From NCBI GenBank assembly GCA_025200525.1, contig CM045770.1, positions 127,201,429 to 127,265,428 of the forward strand: a stretch of DNA of 64,000 nt, given 5' to 3'. The notes under the pieces are model-generated. The model was not told where the DNA came from, did no database searches, and was given only the letters and a program-made list of their open reading frames with translations. The position numbers and the translations under genes were made by a program. The DNA comes from Camellia lanceoleosa. Taxonomy: Eukaryota > Streptophyta > Magnoliopsida > Ericales > Theaceae. Positions 47,343 to 59,996 of this stretch are shown here, in pieces (position 1 is the first letter of the stretch; every line of letters begins with the position of its first letter).

Positions 47343-48345
47343 TCCGAGATCAATGCAGAAAATCCTAGTACTTAGGATTTTTTTTCTTTTCCTTGTCCTC
47401 TTTCTTCGTAGTTGTATTTTCTTCCTTTCTGCTTTGAACAAATTATAACCTTTCTTTAGAACAATATTTGTTTTGTCGAGCCGATGTGCATATGTACTTG
47501 AACAAGCTGTTTTATTTCAATGCAAGTGTTGTTTTTCTTCCAAGTGTTTGAATGTTTTCTGTCTTATGCTTACTGCCTTGCATATTTTTCCGTACTTAGA
47601 ATTTTTCTTTTCTTTCCAAGTGTGACAACTTGGTTCCTCACCTCGGACACACTACATTGGATACATCCACATCTCGAATAACAACTCTTGTTACTTATCT
47701 CACTAATTGCACTTATAACAATTCTCTTTATCAAATGTTTACAAGTGTTGTTTCATCACTTGTACTAACCTGCCTTCGACAAGATTTCACCCTTCCAAGT
47801 CTAACAACTTGGTTGGTTATCTCTTGATAGAAATACCTTCGATATCCCTCCATTCAATCACTTCGATAACTTCAACTGAAAATTTTTCAAAATTTTCACA
47901 AGTGTTATGCTCATTCCTATTTCTCGCCCCTAATGTGAACCTAAGTACCACTGCTCACATTAAGGACGATCACATGGTTATCGCCAAGTCTCTCTTAGAC
48001 ATTCTTGACCGAGGTCGCCATGTTTGGCTCACTCAAACAAAGCACTTAAGGCTTAACCTTAGTGCACCAAGAGTACCATAATCCTCGACTTTCCTTTCAA
48101 CCCAACCAAGTCATGGCCTATTTTGTTTTAATTGTGGGAGCTAGAAAATATCCTAGTTATATGGGTAAAATATCATAAACAAATATCATCAATCCCCTAT
48201 AAAAGGAGGAGACCCTATACACGAAAGAGGGATCATCTCTCTCTACACTCCACCCGCAACACTCTTTACTATCGATACTTTTCATTCATGGGTTCTAACT
48301 TGATCATTGAGTGTCTCGTGGCAACCCCGGCTGAGTGGCGCCAAC
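47343..48345 (+). other. LTR-like or promoter-like region, plus orientation
   Basis: From about 47621 (TGTGACAACTTGG) to 48345 the sequence looks like an LTR or gene-end region. It has a CCTATAAAAGGAGG TATA box near 48197, a CT-rich start region, 'taacttgatcattgagtg' and then GAGTGGCGCCAAC. TGGCGCC words follow the LTR in many Tat elements. Its orientation is opposite to the adjacent gag-pol, so it may be a separate truncated insertion. Confidence 0.3.
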
Positions 48346-48869
48346 TATGTTTATCCTTGTAGATTACAAAGAGCTAAGCTCATCTCTTCGTTGAGCTCAT
48401 CAACATCCATGTGAAAGGATTTTCCGGGTCTCACAGCAAGTCTAAGCTAATCGTCATGTTTCATGCTGAAACATCGCAAACTTAGTTCAACTCTCTCATC
48501 ATAGCAAGTCTAAGTTAATCGTCATATTCACCATGGGAACATCGCCTTAAGACTTTTTAGTCTTAGCAAGTCGGCCCGGGATTAACCTTTTGTTGTATGC
48601 CTTTATCAAGTCAAGCCAGTATGCCCTCACCAAATTACTACTCTTTTCTATTCTTTCTTCCATCGCATCAAGATCTCGTAAGGAAGGCCTCATTTGTTCC
48701 ATTCTCCACTCCTCGGTTTTGATTCTATGGATTCGATCTCTAGTGAGATGATCGCTTCAAAGGCCATATGTCATGTCAAAATGAGATTCTCTAGTAGATC
48801 TTCTCGGCGTAGTCCGATATACCCATAGGACATTGGGAAATTCCTCCACTTGCCCTTGGTAGCTTCTAG
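48346..48869. other. Unassigned, with repeated 'gcaagtctaagctaatcgtcat'-type phrases
   Basis: The phrase agcaagtctaa.ttaatcgtcat occurs twice (about 48435 and 48505), and 'agcaagtcgg' once more near 48574. No coding domain is seen before the integrase relic. Confidence 0.4.
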
Positions 48870-49500
48870 CCTTTTCTTGATTCTATCGATGATGGTCTTG
48901 TTGAATAGAAATCGCTTGTCCATTGCTCTAGTGGAAGCTTAGAGTAAAATAATAATTTTAATCTTGTATTTCTCACAAACATTTTGATTAACTTGTTGTT
49001 TAATTGAGTGCCATTATCTACTACTATGGCTCTTGGGATTCCAAATCGTGATTATGTTTTTCCAGATGAAATTCTTCACGCCCACATCTCGAATTTTGGC
49101 TAAAGGTTCATCCTCTACCCACTTCTGTCAAGTAGTTAATTGTTACCAGAGAAACTTCCTCTGCTCAGCTTGCTCAAGGGCAATTGCCCAATGAAGATCC
49201 ATGCCCTATTGGGCTAATGGCTGTGGATCGACACTAGATTCATTCCGCATTGGTTGGTGTATCAAAGGTGCAAACCTTGACACTTCTCGCATTTTCTTAC
49301 GAGGCTTCAACATCCTTTTGCATGTATGACCATCAAGATTCCTAAGATATGGCCCATGAGAAAGTGATCCGTCCTAGCATGGCTTCACATACTCTCTCAT
49401 GGATCTTGTACATAAAATCCTCTACCGATAGGTGCACACATCGCAGTGGTCCATCTATGATCTTCTATACAAATAGCTCCTCTCGATAGGCAAAACCTAG
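48870..49500 (-). pseudogene. Tat-type gypsy integrase relic
   Basis: On the minus strand, in broken frames, the order is KIHE.VC (zinc-module start), SYMQKDVEAS, CEKCQ/RFAPLIHQP-like sequence near 49270, then LGNCP.AS-type and SLVTINYLTEVGRG, FHLEKHNHDLESQEP and its alternative frame reading VVDNGTQLNNKL near 48990. This is the usual HHCC then catalytic-core order of Tat integrases (normally VDNGTQF). Stops and shifts are dense, so function is excluded. Downstream on this strand lies the region with the antisense accessory ORF. Confidence 0.75.
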
Positions 49501-49804
49501 CCACTTCAATCGATCTTATGTGCTATCTTTTGTTCGTCAGCACTGCCATCTCTCGAGGAGCATAACTATGACGTCCATCCAACTTGGACCCATCTCCACG
49601 CACATCACTTCATACTCTGTTATTAGGGGCACTATACTGGGGCCTGATAGGTAATCCACCATTATTGTTCCGGCTCACCAAACTTCATACCGCTACCAAG
49701 GTTAGCCAACACATCGACATCGCCGTTATTATCTCGCTAACTCGCTTAATTGGTAGTTTTGGGAAACATGTTCACAACTTGCGAACCTCTTTGATATAGG
49801 CTCT

Positions 49805-50070
49805 CATCCTCTAATCCCAGGCTGCGTATTCACTCATCACTTGATTTATAATGAGCCGGAAGTCACAAAAGACTACCACCTCTTCCACAATCACCGCCAA
49901 TTTGGGTCTAATAATTAGCGCCTCATATCGATTCATTATTTGGAGGCTTTGAACCCCAATCAGATGGACTGCTTTTATCATTCGCCCATCCTGCAACACC
50001 AAAACCACTCAATTTCATTCTTGTTGGTTTGAGCCATCAGTCGACAAAGAAGTGGATGAGTCACCAATGT
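49805..50070 (-). pseudogene. Tat-type RNase H relic
   Basis: The frame at 50008-49811 reads VLVLQDGRMIKAVHLIGVQS, NRYEALI, VEEVVVFCDFRLIINQVMSE and YAAWD. It is preceded by STDGSNQQE near 50050. This matches the RNase H of Tat elements, which normally reads NNEAEYEAL at the Glu motif; here that motif is shortened to NRYEAL. First and last Asp motifs are recognisable. It lies between RT and integrase on the minus strand, as expected for this lineage. Confidence 0.8.
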
Positions 50071-50349
50071 AAATATCGTAGGGTTTTAGCATTTCTTCCG
50101 CTTTATTCGCTCTTCGGCGTGGGTCTGCGTGGCCCGCTTAGTTTTCCTCTTCCTCTCGACCTTTAGGGTCACCGCCACCGATGCCCGCCTTGGGATCGTG
50201 ATCGAGAGAATTCACCACAAAGTCGCCAAAACTTAGCCCTTGATTGTTTTTTCATGAATTCTAAGTCATAATGACCTAGAACTGTACTATCGAGTTACTT
50301 TTGCTTGTCAAGTCTCCATGCCGTATGAAGGACTTTAGTAGATGTTAAG

Positions 50350-51620
50350 TTAGCACCACAATCTTGTGGGCTTTGGAAAAGTAGTAGTTCAATTTTTTTC
50401 AAGACCATTATTAGGGGCCAATGTTAACTTCTCCAAAAGGCAAGTACCCTGGTTTGCTACATTTTCCAAGGGTCTTGCTCACATAAGTACACTGCCTTCG
50501 CTCACCCTTTTTTTAGATAACCACGGTAAGACTCAAGGGCGTAGTCTCCAGAACCGTCATACAAGGAACAATTCTTCTTATAGCATCAATCGGTGACAAC
50601 ACCGGTGGGGTTGTCGTACTTTTTGCTTTACCGCCAAGGCTTACTTCCAAATTTTTTCGTCTCTATTCACAGAAAGTTTGGTGACCTTTCTTCTAATCAA
50701 ACCAAAAAACTATTTGCATTTATCATCCTTAACTTCGCCGATGAACCCCATTTTAGTTGTTTCCTTCCAAACCAATATCTGACTTTGCTTCATCGCTGTC
50801 GCTCTTAGAGTCAAGGATGGCCCCGATCCTGGTCCGGCACACTTCAATACTCCCTCCCCGGTAAGTTAGTACTTTAGAACTTACCAGTCCAACTCCAAAT
50901 GTGCACTTCAAGGCATTGAGTCGAAATCGCATGTTCTCAATATGTCAAAGACCTTATTTAGGGCTTCAAATTGGATGGTTCCTGTGTTCCCTTTGTTTAA
51001 CAAACCATATCGCCTATGTAAAACCTCCAATCGCCTTCTGAATCAAATGTTTGAACATCTTAGTAACCAATCTCTGGTATGTCGCTCCACATTCTTTCAA
51101 ACCCAAATGGCATTAATTCAGAGCAACAGAGTCTCTTAGTGCATTGAACGCCGCCTTTTCTTTCATCCTGGGCATACATTGTTATCCTGTGATGAACCTC
51201 AGAGTGTATGTTCAGAAAACCGATCCTCCCATGCCTGATGTGGCATCCACCAAATGATCAATCTTTTTTTCTTCACAACTAATCAGATTAGACAACCGTG
51301 ATGGGATAATTCACTTCTATAATGGCTTGTGCCTCTAGTAGCTTGTCTACTTCTTCCCCTTAACTCCATCAAGACATATATCAATGTCGGTTTCTTGTTC
51401 TTAGACAACTCTGGTTTAGCCAACTTATCCACGTTAAGTCCTGTGGACAAAAAGACTTCTGGCCGATCCTAAGCATCTCATAGAGTGTCCAAGCAAACAC
51501 CCTTATGTCTTTCCTCAAGAAAGTCTTAGTTCTTCTTTTCTTCTTCCTCGCTGCCTAAAGTCAAGAGATGTAAGAATCGGTTATCATCACCTTTTTGCAA
51601 GGGTTAACCTTTTTTAGGGT
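50350..51620 (-). pseudogene. Tat-type reverse transcriptase relic
   Basis: The best stretch is at about 51180-50880 on the minus strand: KEKAAF, CHLGLKECGATYQRLVTKMF, KHLIQKAIGG, YIGDMV (plus-strand 51003-51020), then FRLNALKCTFGVG. Tat RTs carry YIDDMV at this position, so the first catalytic Asp is Gly here. Several one- or two-base shifts separate these pieces. Flanking parts of RT are too eroded to place with confidence. Confidence 0.78.
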
Positions 51621-51779
51621 TCTTCGCCTTGTCGACTAGCTCTTGTCGACATCATCCAAGACCTTGTGGTCTCGCTTCAATCTCGTGACTTTTTACTTCC
51701 CTTACATTATGGTGTGTACTTCATTGCTACCATGGAACAATTTTCACCAAGAATTGGTCCCCTTACTTTTTTCGTCCTT

Positions 51780-52100
51780 ATTTAGTTGGGAATCGTAAAA
51801 TGGGGCTTGGTGCAAAGATAAGTGGAATAGCCCTTATTGTATAGAACCACGATTCCCCAAAAATGAGGATATTGTATGAGGAGTATCTATCACAAGAACC
51901 CATTACTACCTTCCTTGTTCCTTTGCCCGCACCTCCTGCACTAGTGGCTCCCCGTGAGGCTGCTCTGCGGTCCCTACTGAATTCGTTCATTGGGCTATCA
52001 TCGACAGTTCTTAAATCGTCTCATGGCCAAGCCCTTGTAACATCCGCATATATGATGTCACTAGAGTCAGCTTTGATCAACTGCAAGATGTGTCTCACCT
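51780..52100 (-). pseudogene. Tat-type aspartic protease relic
   Basis: On the minus strand IKADSSDIIYADVTRAW is followed by a stop and DDLRTVDDSPMNEFS, then YSSYNILIFGESWFYTIRAI and ILRFPTK. This corresponds to the Tat protease, normally with DSGSSADIL and YN.ILGRPWL. The active-site triad is altered (ADSSD), so it is inactive. It sits between gag and RT in the right order. Confidence 0.72.
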
Positions 52101-52865
52101 AGTAATCTCCAATCTTCAAAGTTTCCACCAGTGGCATCATTGTGCGAACGTTGCACCATGTCCAAGTCTCAAGAAAAGGAAATCACCCGTCCTCGAGCAT
52201 TTATTTGTTCTAGCTTTTTCTAATCGGATCTCGAGCATACACGCAGATGCCCACTCTTCCGGGTCTTCACTTGAACTTTTTCTTCATTGACCCTCAAGTG
52301 AATCACATTGATTACCCGGAGGTCCATCCACCCATCAGAGGTGGGGCGTGGTGCTACCGCTGTTATCGTATGTGTTCTGGCGCATTTTCCTTATCCTTAG
52401 TTTTCATCTACTAGGTCTCCCCAATTGTCCCCGTCAACCAAATCCTCCAAGTGTGACTTTAAAGCCCCGCATTCTGAGTCATGTGCCCATTCTCGCTATA
52501 ATAGGCTCAATGCTTTCTAGTGCTCTTGCCCATAAACTTGCTAGGGACCCTTTTTGGTGCACTGTAGTACGGCTGGTTTCTGAACCTCTCCAAAACCTTA
52601 TAGACTAGAATCCTGAATACCGTACTGATTGCCTACATAGCCCTCATTCCTGTTTCTGGCCTGTCAATGCCAGTATTCCCCAAGCTTCGCTTTTACAAGC
52701 TGTTTCTCCTTTCTTACTTTGGTGTCTTCGTTCTTTGAGTGTCTTCCTCTGTTTTGGCATGCTTCCCAATTTGTGCCATGAGCTCTTCTATGCTCTTTGG
52801 TAGGGTTTTTACAAGTGATTTCCAAGGTGAGCATTTATCATCCAGGCCGTTCTTGAAAGATACGA

Positions 52866-53252
52866 TCACCGGCTCCTGTTACAAAATTGGAATCCGGTTG
52901 TAAACCTCATAGTATCTCTTGGTGTAAGCCACAGGCCTTCGCCATCACTAATCTTCAAAGCCAATAGGGAGTCTACCCACAGTGGCTGTGATTTGTTTGT
53001 AACAAACCCAGCCACAAACATCTCAGTCAGGCCTTTCCAACTCTTTACACTCCCTTTCAGCAGTTTATGAAACCAATCCGATGTTATCTCCCCAAAACAT
53101 GATAGGAATACTTTGCATAGCAGTTGCTCATTCCCGCTCCACAAAGCCATTGAATTCAAATTCAAACCAACATGAAAGTTTGGATCAAACTTACCGTTGT
53201 AGATCTGAAATCTCGGCATGTTGAATCTCTTCAGGGCCTCAAACATATCCAA
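52866..53252 (-). pseudogene. Tat-type gag capsid relic
   Basis: One open 128-residue frame reads FNMPRFQIYNGKFDPNFHVG, NLNSMALWSGNEQLLCKVFL, CFGEITSDWFHKLLKGSVKS and FVAGFVTNKSQ. This is the capsid domain of Tat gag (family form MPR...YDG..DP..H). Upstream sequence to 53661 should be the gag N-terminus, but I see no clear frame, and the gap at 53662 cuts off any 5' LTR. No zinc knuckle was identified between here and the protease. Confidence 0.82.
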
Positions 53253-53661
53253 CTCTACCTAGAATGGCATCATCGGCTAGATGGTGGACGTGATCTCAAC
53301 GTTGAGTCTCTTTCTCTAGAGGTAATCTCTCAGATCTTCATTCGTTCTACCAGGAGCTCAGCTATCAATAAATTTTAGCCTCTTCGGCGTACTGCTCCCA
53401 GTGTAATTGTGCGTCCTCTTGGACTTCCCTTTGTCCACTACATCAAAACAAAGACCTTGCCCTTAGATTTTCTGAGATCCTTTGACAAAGGTCGCCTTGA
53501 GTGCAATGGTGTCCTCTGTGACTTGCCTCTCTTGACTCTGTTCACCCAACATCCCGTGATGGTCGATGTGAGTTTTCTGTCCCATGCCATGATGCAGAGA
53601 AGCTGGAATTGTCTTTTATCCTTCTTTACGGGCATCGAGTTTTGGCTCTTTGGTGCCGGTG

Positions 53662-53761
53662 NNNNNNNNNNNNNNNNNNNNNNNNNNNNNNNNNNNNNNN
53701 NNNNNNNNNNNNNNNNNNNNNNNNNNNNNNNNNNNNNNNNNNNNNNNNNNNNNNNNNNNNN
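53662..53761. other. Assembly gap, 100 N
   Basis: Exactly 100 undetermined bases, a conventional scaffold gap of unknown true size. The sequence to its right is a second copy of 16464 onward. Confidence 0.99.
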
Positions 53762-54460
53762 TGCTAACCTCTTACGTGTTCGCTCCTCGAAGACTCTTAT
53801 TGGATAAACTCTTCCTTCTGCGGTCGGTGTAGGCTTGTATTAATTGGTTCCATAACACCTATAACTATCTTGAGCCGGCCTGACAATAAAAAATGATTTG
53901 AGAGACACAGACATACTGTATCTAAAGAAACCATCTCTCCCCAAAGCCTTAAGTGTGTCCTTGCGGAGCGTGTCAGAGTTCCATAGATTAAGAGAGCACT
54001 CCATAACAAGCAGATCTGACACATCTCTCCCTACCGAAAAGATACATACATGTTCTCCATGCTGACATATTCACACCGATCATGGAACTTGAAGACTTGC
54101 GGAGGAGTCATTTTTGCTCTTTCAACTCTTCCTTTGAGCTGAATGAGATGATAGCATCTCGCCCGCCTCCCTTTCTAAGCAACACATTATTCACCCCTCT
54201 TTGTATGAGTTCATTTCTCACCTGCTGAATAGAGTAATCTACTTTGAGTCTCATAATCATACTTTCGTATAGCCAACCATTTCCAAGTTCGTCTACTCTG
54301 ATAGTTGTCAAAGGTGGATATCTTTCTAAGGTAAGTGACTGACTTGATTCTCGGAGTGCCCCCGAGTGGACGATTCACTATAGTATTCATACTTTTTGTG
54401 TGCAAGCATTTGGTTTAATATATTCTACCAGGTGCTCTCCAGCTAAGTTCCCTATTTGGT
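53762..54460 (-). pseudogene. LINE ORF1 start, second copy
   Basis: It carries the same MNTIVNRPLGGTPRIKS start (54390) and ELGNGWLYESMIMRLK, LLRKGGGRDAIISFSS frames as 16464-17071. From 53762 to about 54115 it has many small differences from copy 1, then is essentially identical to it. The rest of the LINE is lost in the gap. Confidence 0.85.
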
Positions 54461-54763
54461 TGTGAGGTCGAAAATCAACACCCACAATATGAACATTAAT
54501 TTCATACCTAACTCCACTTAATCCACAATGAACGTAAATAACAGTTTTGCATCTATGTAAAAGAGCTTTTACTGGTATGACACTTGAGCAATACTTTCAT
54601 GTAAAGTGCTTGCTTTTGTTAGCTACACATAGACAAGCTTGCCCGGGTTTAAGGATCAAAAATGATGCATCAACACTTGCCATGTTACAATCCATGATAC
54701 ATAGATTTAACGATGGCAATGCAAATAAGCACATCATTAGCCATGCTTGGCCTAGAGGTAGCT

Positions 54764-55695
54764 TGAAGGGCCGAGCCATGGGCATAAGCCCACAAAGCAA
54801 TTGTTTAGGACCTAAAAAAATTAGACTAAAGTTAGGGCTTTAAATTTTAACTTTTATATATGATCCAAAATTAAATGAATGAAAAAGCGTCTTCGGTTGA
54901 AATTTCAAGCTGGACCCGAGATAGTTAAGGTCTCTGGTTGATAAAAGTCATTAAATGGAAGGCAGCTTACGGTAGAATCTTTGAAAAAAAGTTCAATTGG
55001 GTCATTTTTCATAAACTCTTATCGATAAAGAGTTTTCCTTTAATAAACTATTCTTGATCAAAGATCTCAATTGTTTACTCGAGTTCAATTTTCAATTAGA
55101 GACAAACCAAATCCTAAAATTACAATTCACTCAAAAGCCCAAACTAAAGGTAAAGGCCCAAAAAGAAAAGGAAAGAAAACATCTAAGCAATTAAAGAAAG
55201 AAAGGAAGGCCTACTATTGTAAACTTGATCATTCAAAGATTTTTATATACCGTATATAAAATATATTTAAGTTTTAGATTAATATTTTTTATTTGAGACT
55301 TGTGATTTTCATATTTTATTTATTGATCTTGTTTGTAATTTCAAATTTCATTAGATTTCATCTTGATAATGAAGAATATGAAGTTTTTTTATTTTTTATT
55401 TTTTATTATTTTTTTAAAATTGTATAAACTGAATTTTGCTAAACTATGAAGCAACAAAATTAAAATTTTGTTTTTTTTTTAGTCTTTGTAATTATTTTTT
55501 TCTCTTTGTAACTAAACTTTATTAAGTATATTCAACAAATTTTGTGGATGCTTGGGTGAAAAAAAAAAAAATTGTGAGTATACTTATTATTTCATTAATA
55601 ATTATTTTTTTAATTTTTATTTTGTGTGTGAGAGGTATAAGGGTCCCAACTTGAAAGTTTGCTTTCGGTCTCCAAAGGTTGAGAATCGGCCCTAG
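54764..55695. mobile_element. hAT-like element, second copy
   Basis: Counterpart of 17452-18370. The right end CGGCCCTAG is the same. The left end reads GAAGGGCCGAGCCATGGGC instead of CAGGGCCGGCCTTAGGC. Confidence 0.55.
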
Positions 55696-55802
55696 TCAAA
55701 GTACCATGTAAAATATGCAACATAATATGTCAAACCAATTACATGGGAAGTTCTTTACAATTGAGAAATATTAACTCACTTTTCACTTTTAAAAAATAAT
55801 TA

Positions 55803-56236
55803 AACCAAACCAAACCAAACCTTAAGTGCCATCAAATGGGAATTGGTTACATGAATGATTCTTCTCCATGCGACCCTATCAAAAGGCCATTTCGTTAGTC
55901 TAGGCCAGCGTTAATCTAAGCCTACCTCGTCCCTAACACTCTCATCTACCGTTACAACATCACATCTCTTCCGTACAACCTTTATTAGTCTCAGTTGAAT
56001 GTGACCAAACCATCTCAATTTATTCCCTCTCAACTTATCTTTTATCGGTATACTCCTATCTATTCTAAGCACATTCATTCCTAATTACTGTCTAGTCTTG
56101 TCATACATCCACAGGTATGCTCATCTCGTACATTCATCTTATCTACATATTGTTTCTTGGTAGCCCAACACTCAGTCATACAACATTGTTGGTCTAATAA
56201 GCTGTTCTATAGAACTTACCTTTTAGTCTAGTGGAT
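55803..56236 (-). mobile_element. RTE LINE 3' end, second copy
   Basis: Counterpart of 18481-18928, with fewer AAACC tail units and several short deletions. Confidence 0.78.
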
Positions 56237-57132
56237 ATTCATTTAATATTTATTGTAATTTTTATTAGCTAATAATATCACATAAATAATTCCAAATAGA
56301 AAAATACTTGGTTAGAATTTGTGTGGCATAAATGGCTCAAATTTGTCAAAAGCATCGTTCTACACCCATAACAACGTTTTAAGACATTAGACCATTCGAG
56401 TTAAGAAAATTTAAGTCACCTAGCATTGTTGTTCCAAAGAACACTCTTGAAGTACTTTAATAGGCAATAGATATATAGGATAAGGGCTTTATAATCTCTT
56501 TTCGAATTACGCACTATGTACACAGGAGCATGGGCAGATCAGGTTGCATGGCTTAGGGAAAAAAGCAAAAAAGAAAAAAAAATGAACAAAATTATAAATT
56601 AGTTCAATTTAGATCAAATCATATAGTTTGATTTCATTTTCTCAATACATAATTTGATTCTAATTCTTGAAATAAACAAAGTGTACTTCACGGTATGATT
56701 TGTGATTTTGTAATTATAGTTTCGATTTATAGCCGAACTGGACTATTTAGATATATACATATATATAATTTCTTATTTATAGTAGATACTCAAGTACTTT
56801 ATGAATATCTCATATATATTCATAAATTGTTAACCCTTTGTTCTTGTAAATATCCTATTATATATAGTAGAACTAGTTTCAAACAATTATTTAAACAATT
56901 TTATTTGTAAAATGATAATATATTGATTGATCTTTGAAAAAATTATAATCATAGAATAAAAAATGACAACTTATAAAAATCATAATTCTAAACCAAATCG
57001 AGTTTCCAGTTTGATTCAAAAAATTTATTCTTCAATTTAGTTTTAAATTCTATAAAATCATAAATGGTTACTTGAAAATCGAGCCATACTCACACCGACC
57101 TATAGCTCTCTAGATTTCGCACATTAAAAAGC

Positions 57133-57277
57133 CAACTTGGGGGAGGGAGGTAATGGACCAATAGTGGCTCTTTCTGTCATTTCAATTGAAAAATTCTATG
57201 GTACCCCCACTAACTTGGAGGGAGGTAACGGGCTAATGGTAGCACTTTCTGTTATTCCCATGTGGAAAATTGTATCA
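57133..57277. repeat. Tandem ~72-bp pair, second copy
   Basis: Counterpart of 19836-19980, essentially identical. Confidence 0.6.
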
Positions 57278-57528
57278 TATATATATATATTTCATTACGA
57301 TATTTTTAGTTTTAATTATAATTTATTGAAGCGTTAATTTTAACTTATTATGATATTAGTTATGATATTATTTTAGTTATACTTTATGCAGTGTTTTTTT
57401 TTTTTTTTAATTATGACATGTATAATAATAAATTTCTGAAATATGATAATTTATATATAGTATACACAATTGTATACGCAGTATTAGCCCATGTGCTATA
57501 TGTCAATGTAATGAATATCTCTTATTTA

Positions 57529-57661
57529 GGCCTCGTTTGGGAACAGTCTATTTTAGTAATTTTTTAATTTTTTATGAAAAGATGTGCGAGAAAAGTAGAG
57601 GTGATGTGGTAGTTTTAGTTGACTTTTTGTTTTTAATTTAAAATAACTCACTCAGCAGGCC
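57529..57661. mobile_element. Tourist-like MITE, second copy
   Basis: Flanked by TTA (57526-57528 and 57662-57664). The left terminus GGCCTCGTTTGG is intact here, while the right terminus reads cactcagcaggcc. This is the mirror image of the damage in copy 1. Confidence 0.65.
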
Positions 57662-58368
57662 TTATTCCCTAATAAACAAATAAGCGGTTGCAACCTAACG
57701 TATCTCCTAGAGGCCGCGGCCTGGACCTTTAAATCCACTTAAAAGCTGCCTACCAAACTTTCATGGGCTAATTCATTTGTCAAAAATGTTGTATATGAAA
57801 ATATTTTTGAGAAATTTGGATTAAAAGGAAGTAACCGAAAAGAAATAGAAATAATGTAATGAACAACTAATAAATACCATTGAAGAGCAAACAGCAATTA
57901 CTGAAAAATATATACATCTATATATTTTTTTATAAACAAAATTTATTTTACCCCTCGTTGTGTGAAATTCGAGCACTTTATTTTCTATGTAATATGCTTC
58001 CAATATAGTCAAAAAATTCTCATATAATTTTGGACTAAAATTTTACCGTTAATTTTTTTCATTTAAACTAATGAAAGGTGTATCTCACACACACACTAAT
58101 TTTTAGAGTGAGCCTGATTTTTTTTTTAAAATAAAATGAAATTAACACAACAAAAATATAATTTTACCCCATCTTATTTAAGATGTTAACTAAAATAAAA
58201 TAAAATAAAATAAAAACATAATCAAGAATTGATTTAAAATATAATTAAATTAAAATATAAAATAATTAAGGATTGATCTAAAATATAATTAAATTAAGAT
58301 GTTAGGAATTATAATAAATAATAAACGATTTAGTATTAATTGTGATCTAAAATATAATTAAATTAAAA

Positions 58369-58754
58369 ACAAATTATGCTAGTAGTCTTTATATTTTGTC
58401 ACTTATGCCAGTTTTGGTCCCTACAGTTTTAATTGGCTCAATTTTAACTCTTGATTTTAAATCATGCGTTAATTTGGTTCAATTGATATTGTCGTCGGGG
58501 TTTTTGACAAAAAAATGATTACTAAATTAGTTAAGGTTACATCACTAAATTGATCGAATTTATAATTTTTTTCCCAAAAACATGACACATGTCACTCATT
58601 TGTGCATTTGCTATGAAAATTGCGAACAATTGGAATCAATTAAACCAATCTAAGTCAAAGTAAAAAATTTAAAGTCAAAATCAAACAAATTGAAATTATA
58701 GAGACCAAACTGATACAAGGGCCAAAGTACATGAACTAGTGGTGTAATTTGTTC
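58369..58754. mobile_element. Fold-back MITE, second copy
   Basis: Counterpart of 21076-21460 with the same inverted ends and flanking TTAAATTAAAA. Confidence 0.55.
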
Positions 58755-59648
58755 TTAAATTAAAATTAGATTAAAATGTTAAGATTTATAATAAATAATT
58801 AAGATATTATAATTAATTACAATCTAAAATATAGTTACACAAAAAGTTAAGAATTACAATAAATAATTAAGTATTTATGATTAATTGTGATCTAATAGAA
58901 TTAATGTGAGAGAGGAGAAAGAAAGACAATAACAAAATAGGCATAGGACCAGGGATATTATAGTCATTTTACATCCGTAGTTAACAGAATTAGAAGTTAC
59001 ATTTTGGTCTAAAATCACATGAAAATTGTTTGGTTACATTTGAATCATAGGAGATAAAAGTACTCAGGTTTCAAACTATAAGGGAAAAAATTTGTACTTT
59101 TTAATTTGCAACAAATTATTTAGAAATATGATAAAAATTACATTAGAGTGAACAATAATTAACGTAAGAAAATTCGACAATATGTATTTGCAAGCCTAAA
59201 CACAAAATAGTATAAGAAAAGAACTCCATTTGAGAAACATATATATATATATATATATTAAGAGGCTTATTTTAAATCTTTTAGGCTGTTAGGCGCTTAA
59301 ATTTTTGAGACCATAAAGACAACAACAATGGTAAAGACCCTATTATTCATATCTGCCCAGATATCATCTATTTGTTCGCGTGTCATCTTATTTATCTATT
59401 TTTTTCTGTGTCATTCATTTATTCATCTAATCAGTCTATTTGTCCAAATCATCAGAACCATTGACGATGACTTTTACGGCAATTTTTCTTGATGCCAATA
59501 AATTTTCTAATAATTGTCCAGCGATAGTCCAGCGGTGATATATAACAACACAAGAGTGAAAATAGAAAGAAAACATATTAAAAACATTAATTTGTCGTTT
59601 TTAACAAAACCTTTTATTATCATGTCCTTACTAACAAAAGTGATCAAC

Positions 59649-59800
59649 TTTTTTTTTTTTTTTTTTGGTAGGGCTCAATCAAAGTAGGGGCAAAGTCCCA
59701 TTTGGAGAAAGTTTCGAACTTGCGACCTCGGAAAGTGCTTACCTCCAATCCCTTGGGATTAATTCTTCGACCTAATGCATAGACATCCATTGAAGTGTAC
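59649..59800 (-). mobile_element. SINE-like element with B box
   Basis: On the minus strand 'gattggaggtaagcac' is followed by 'ccgaggtcgcaagttcgaaa' (pol III B box AAGTTCGAAAC), 'gggactttgcccctactttg' and a long A tail (poly-T at 59649-59666). tRNA-derived plant SINEs have this layout. An A box was not convincingly placed. Confidence 0.55.
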
Positions 59801-59996
59801 TTTTCAGTAATTTTCTCATAAAAGTATATTATAATATTAGAATGCTTTACCAACTTCAATTTGTGATAATAAAAAATATAATTAAACAAAAATCATATTG
59901 ACATACAAGTGTGATTCAATCGTGTGACTATTGATATCTAAACAATTTGAGTTTTTGAATAAATAATATATTTGTCTTATTATACATGTTGAACAG

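Noticed and set aside
53409..53807. 132-residue open frame across the gap
   Set aside because: About a quarter of it is undetermined bases, and the sequences on the two sides of the gap come from different repeats.
59649..59800. tRNA gene
   Set aside because: Only a B-box-like word and an A tail are present. No cloverleaf could be drawn, so a SINE is more likely.
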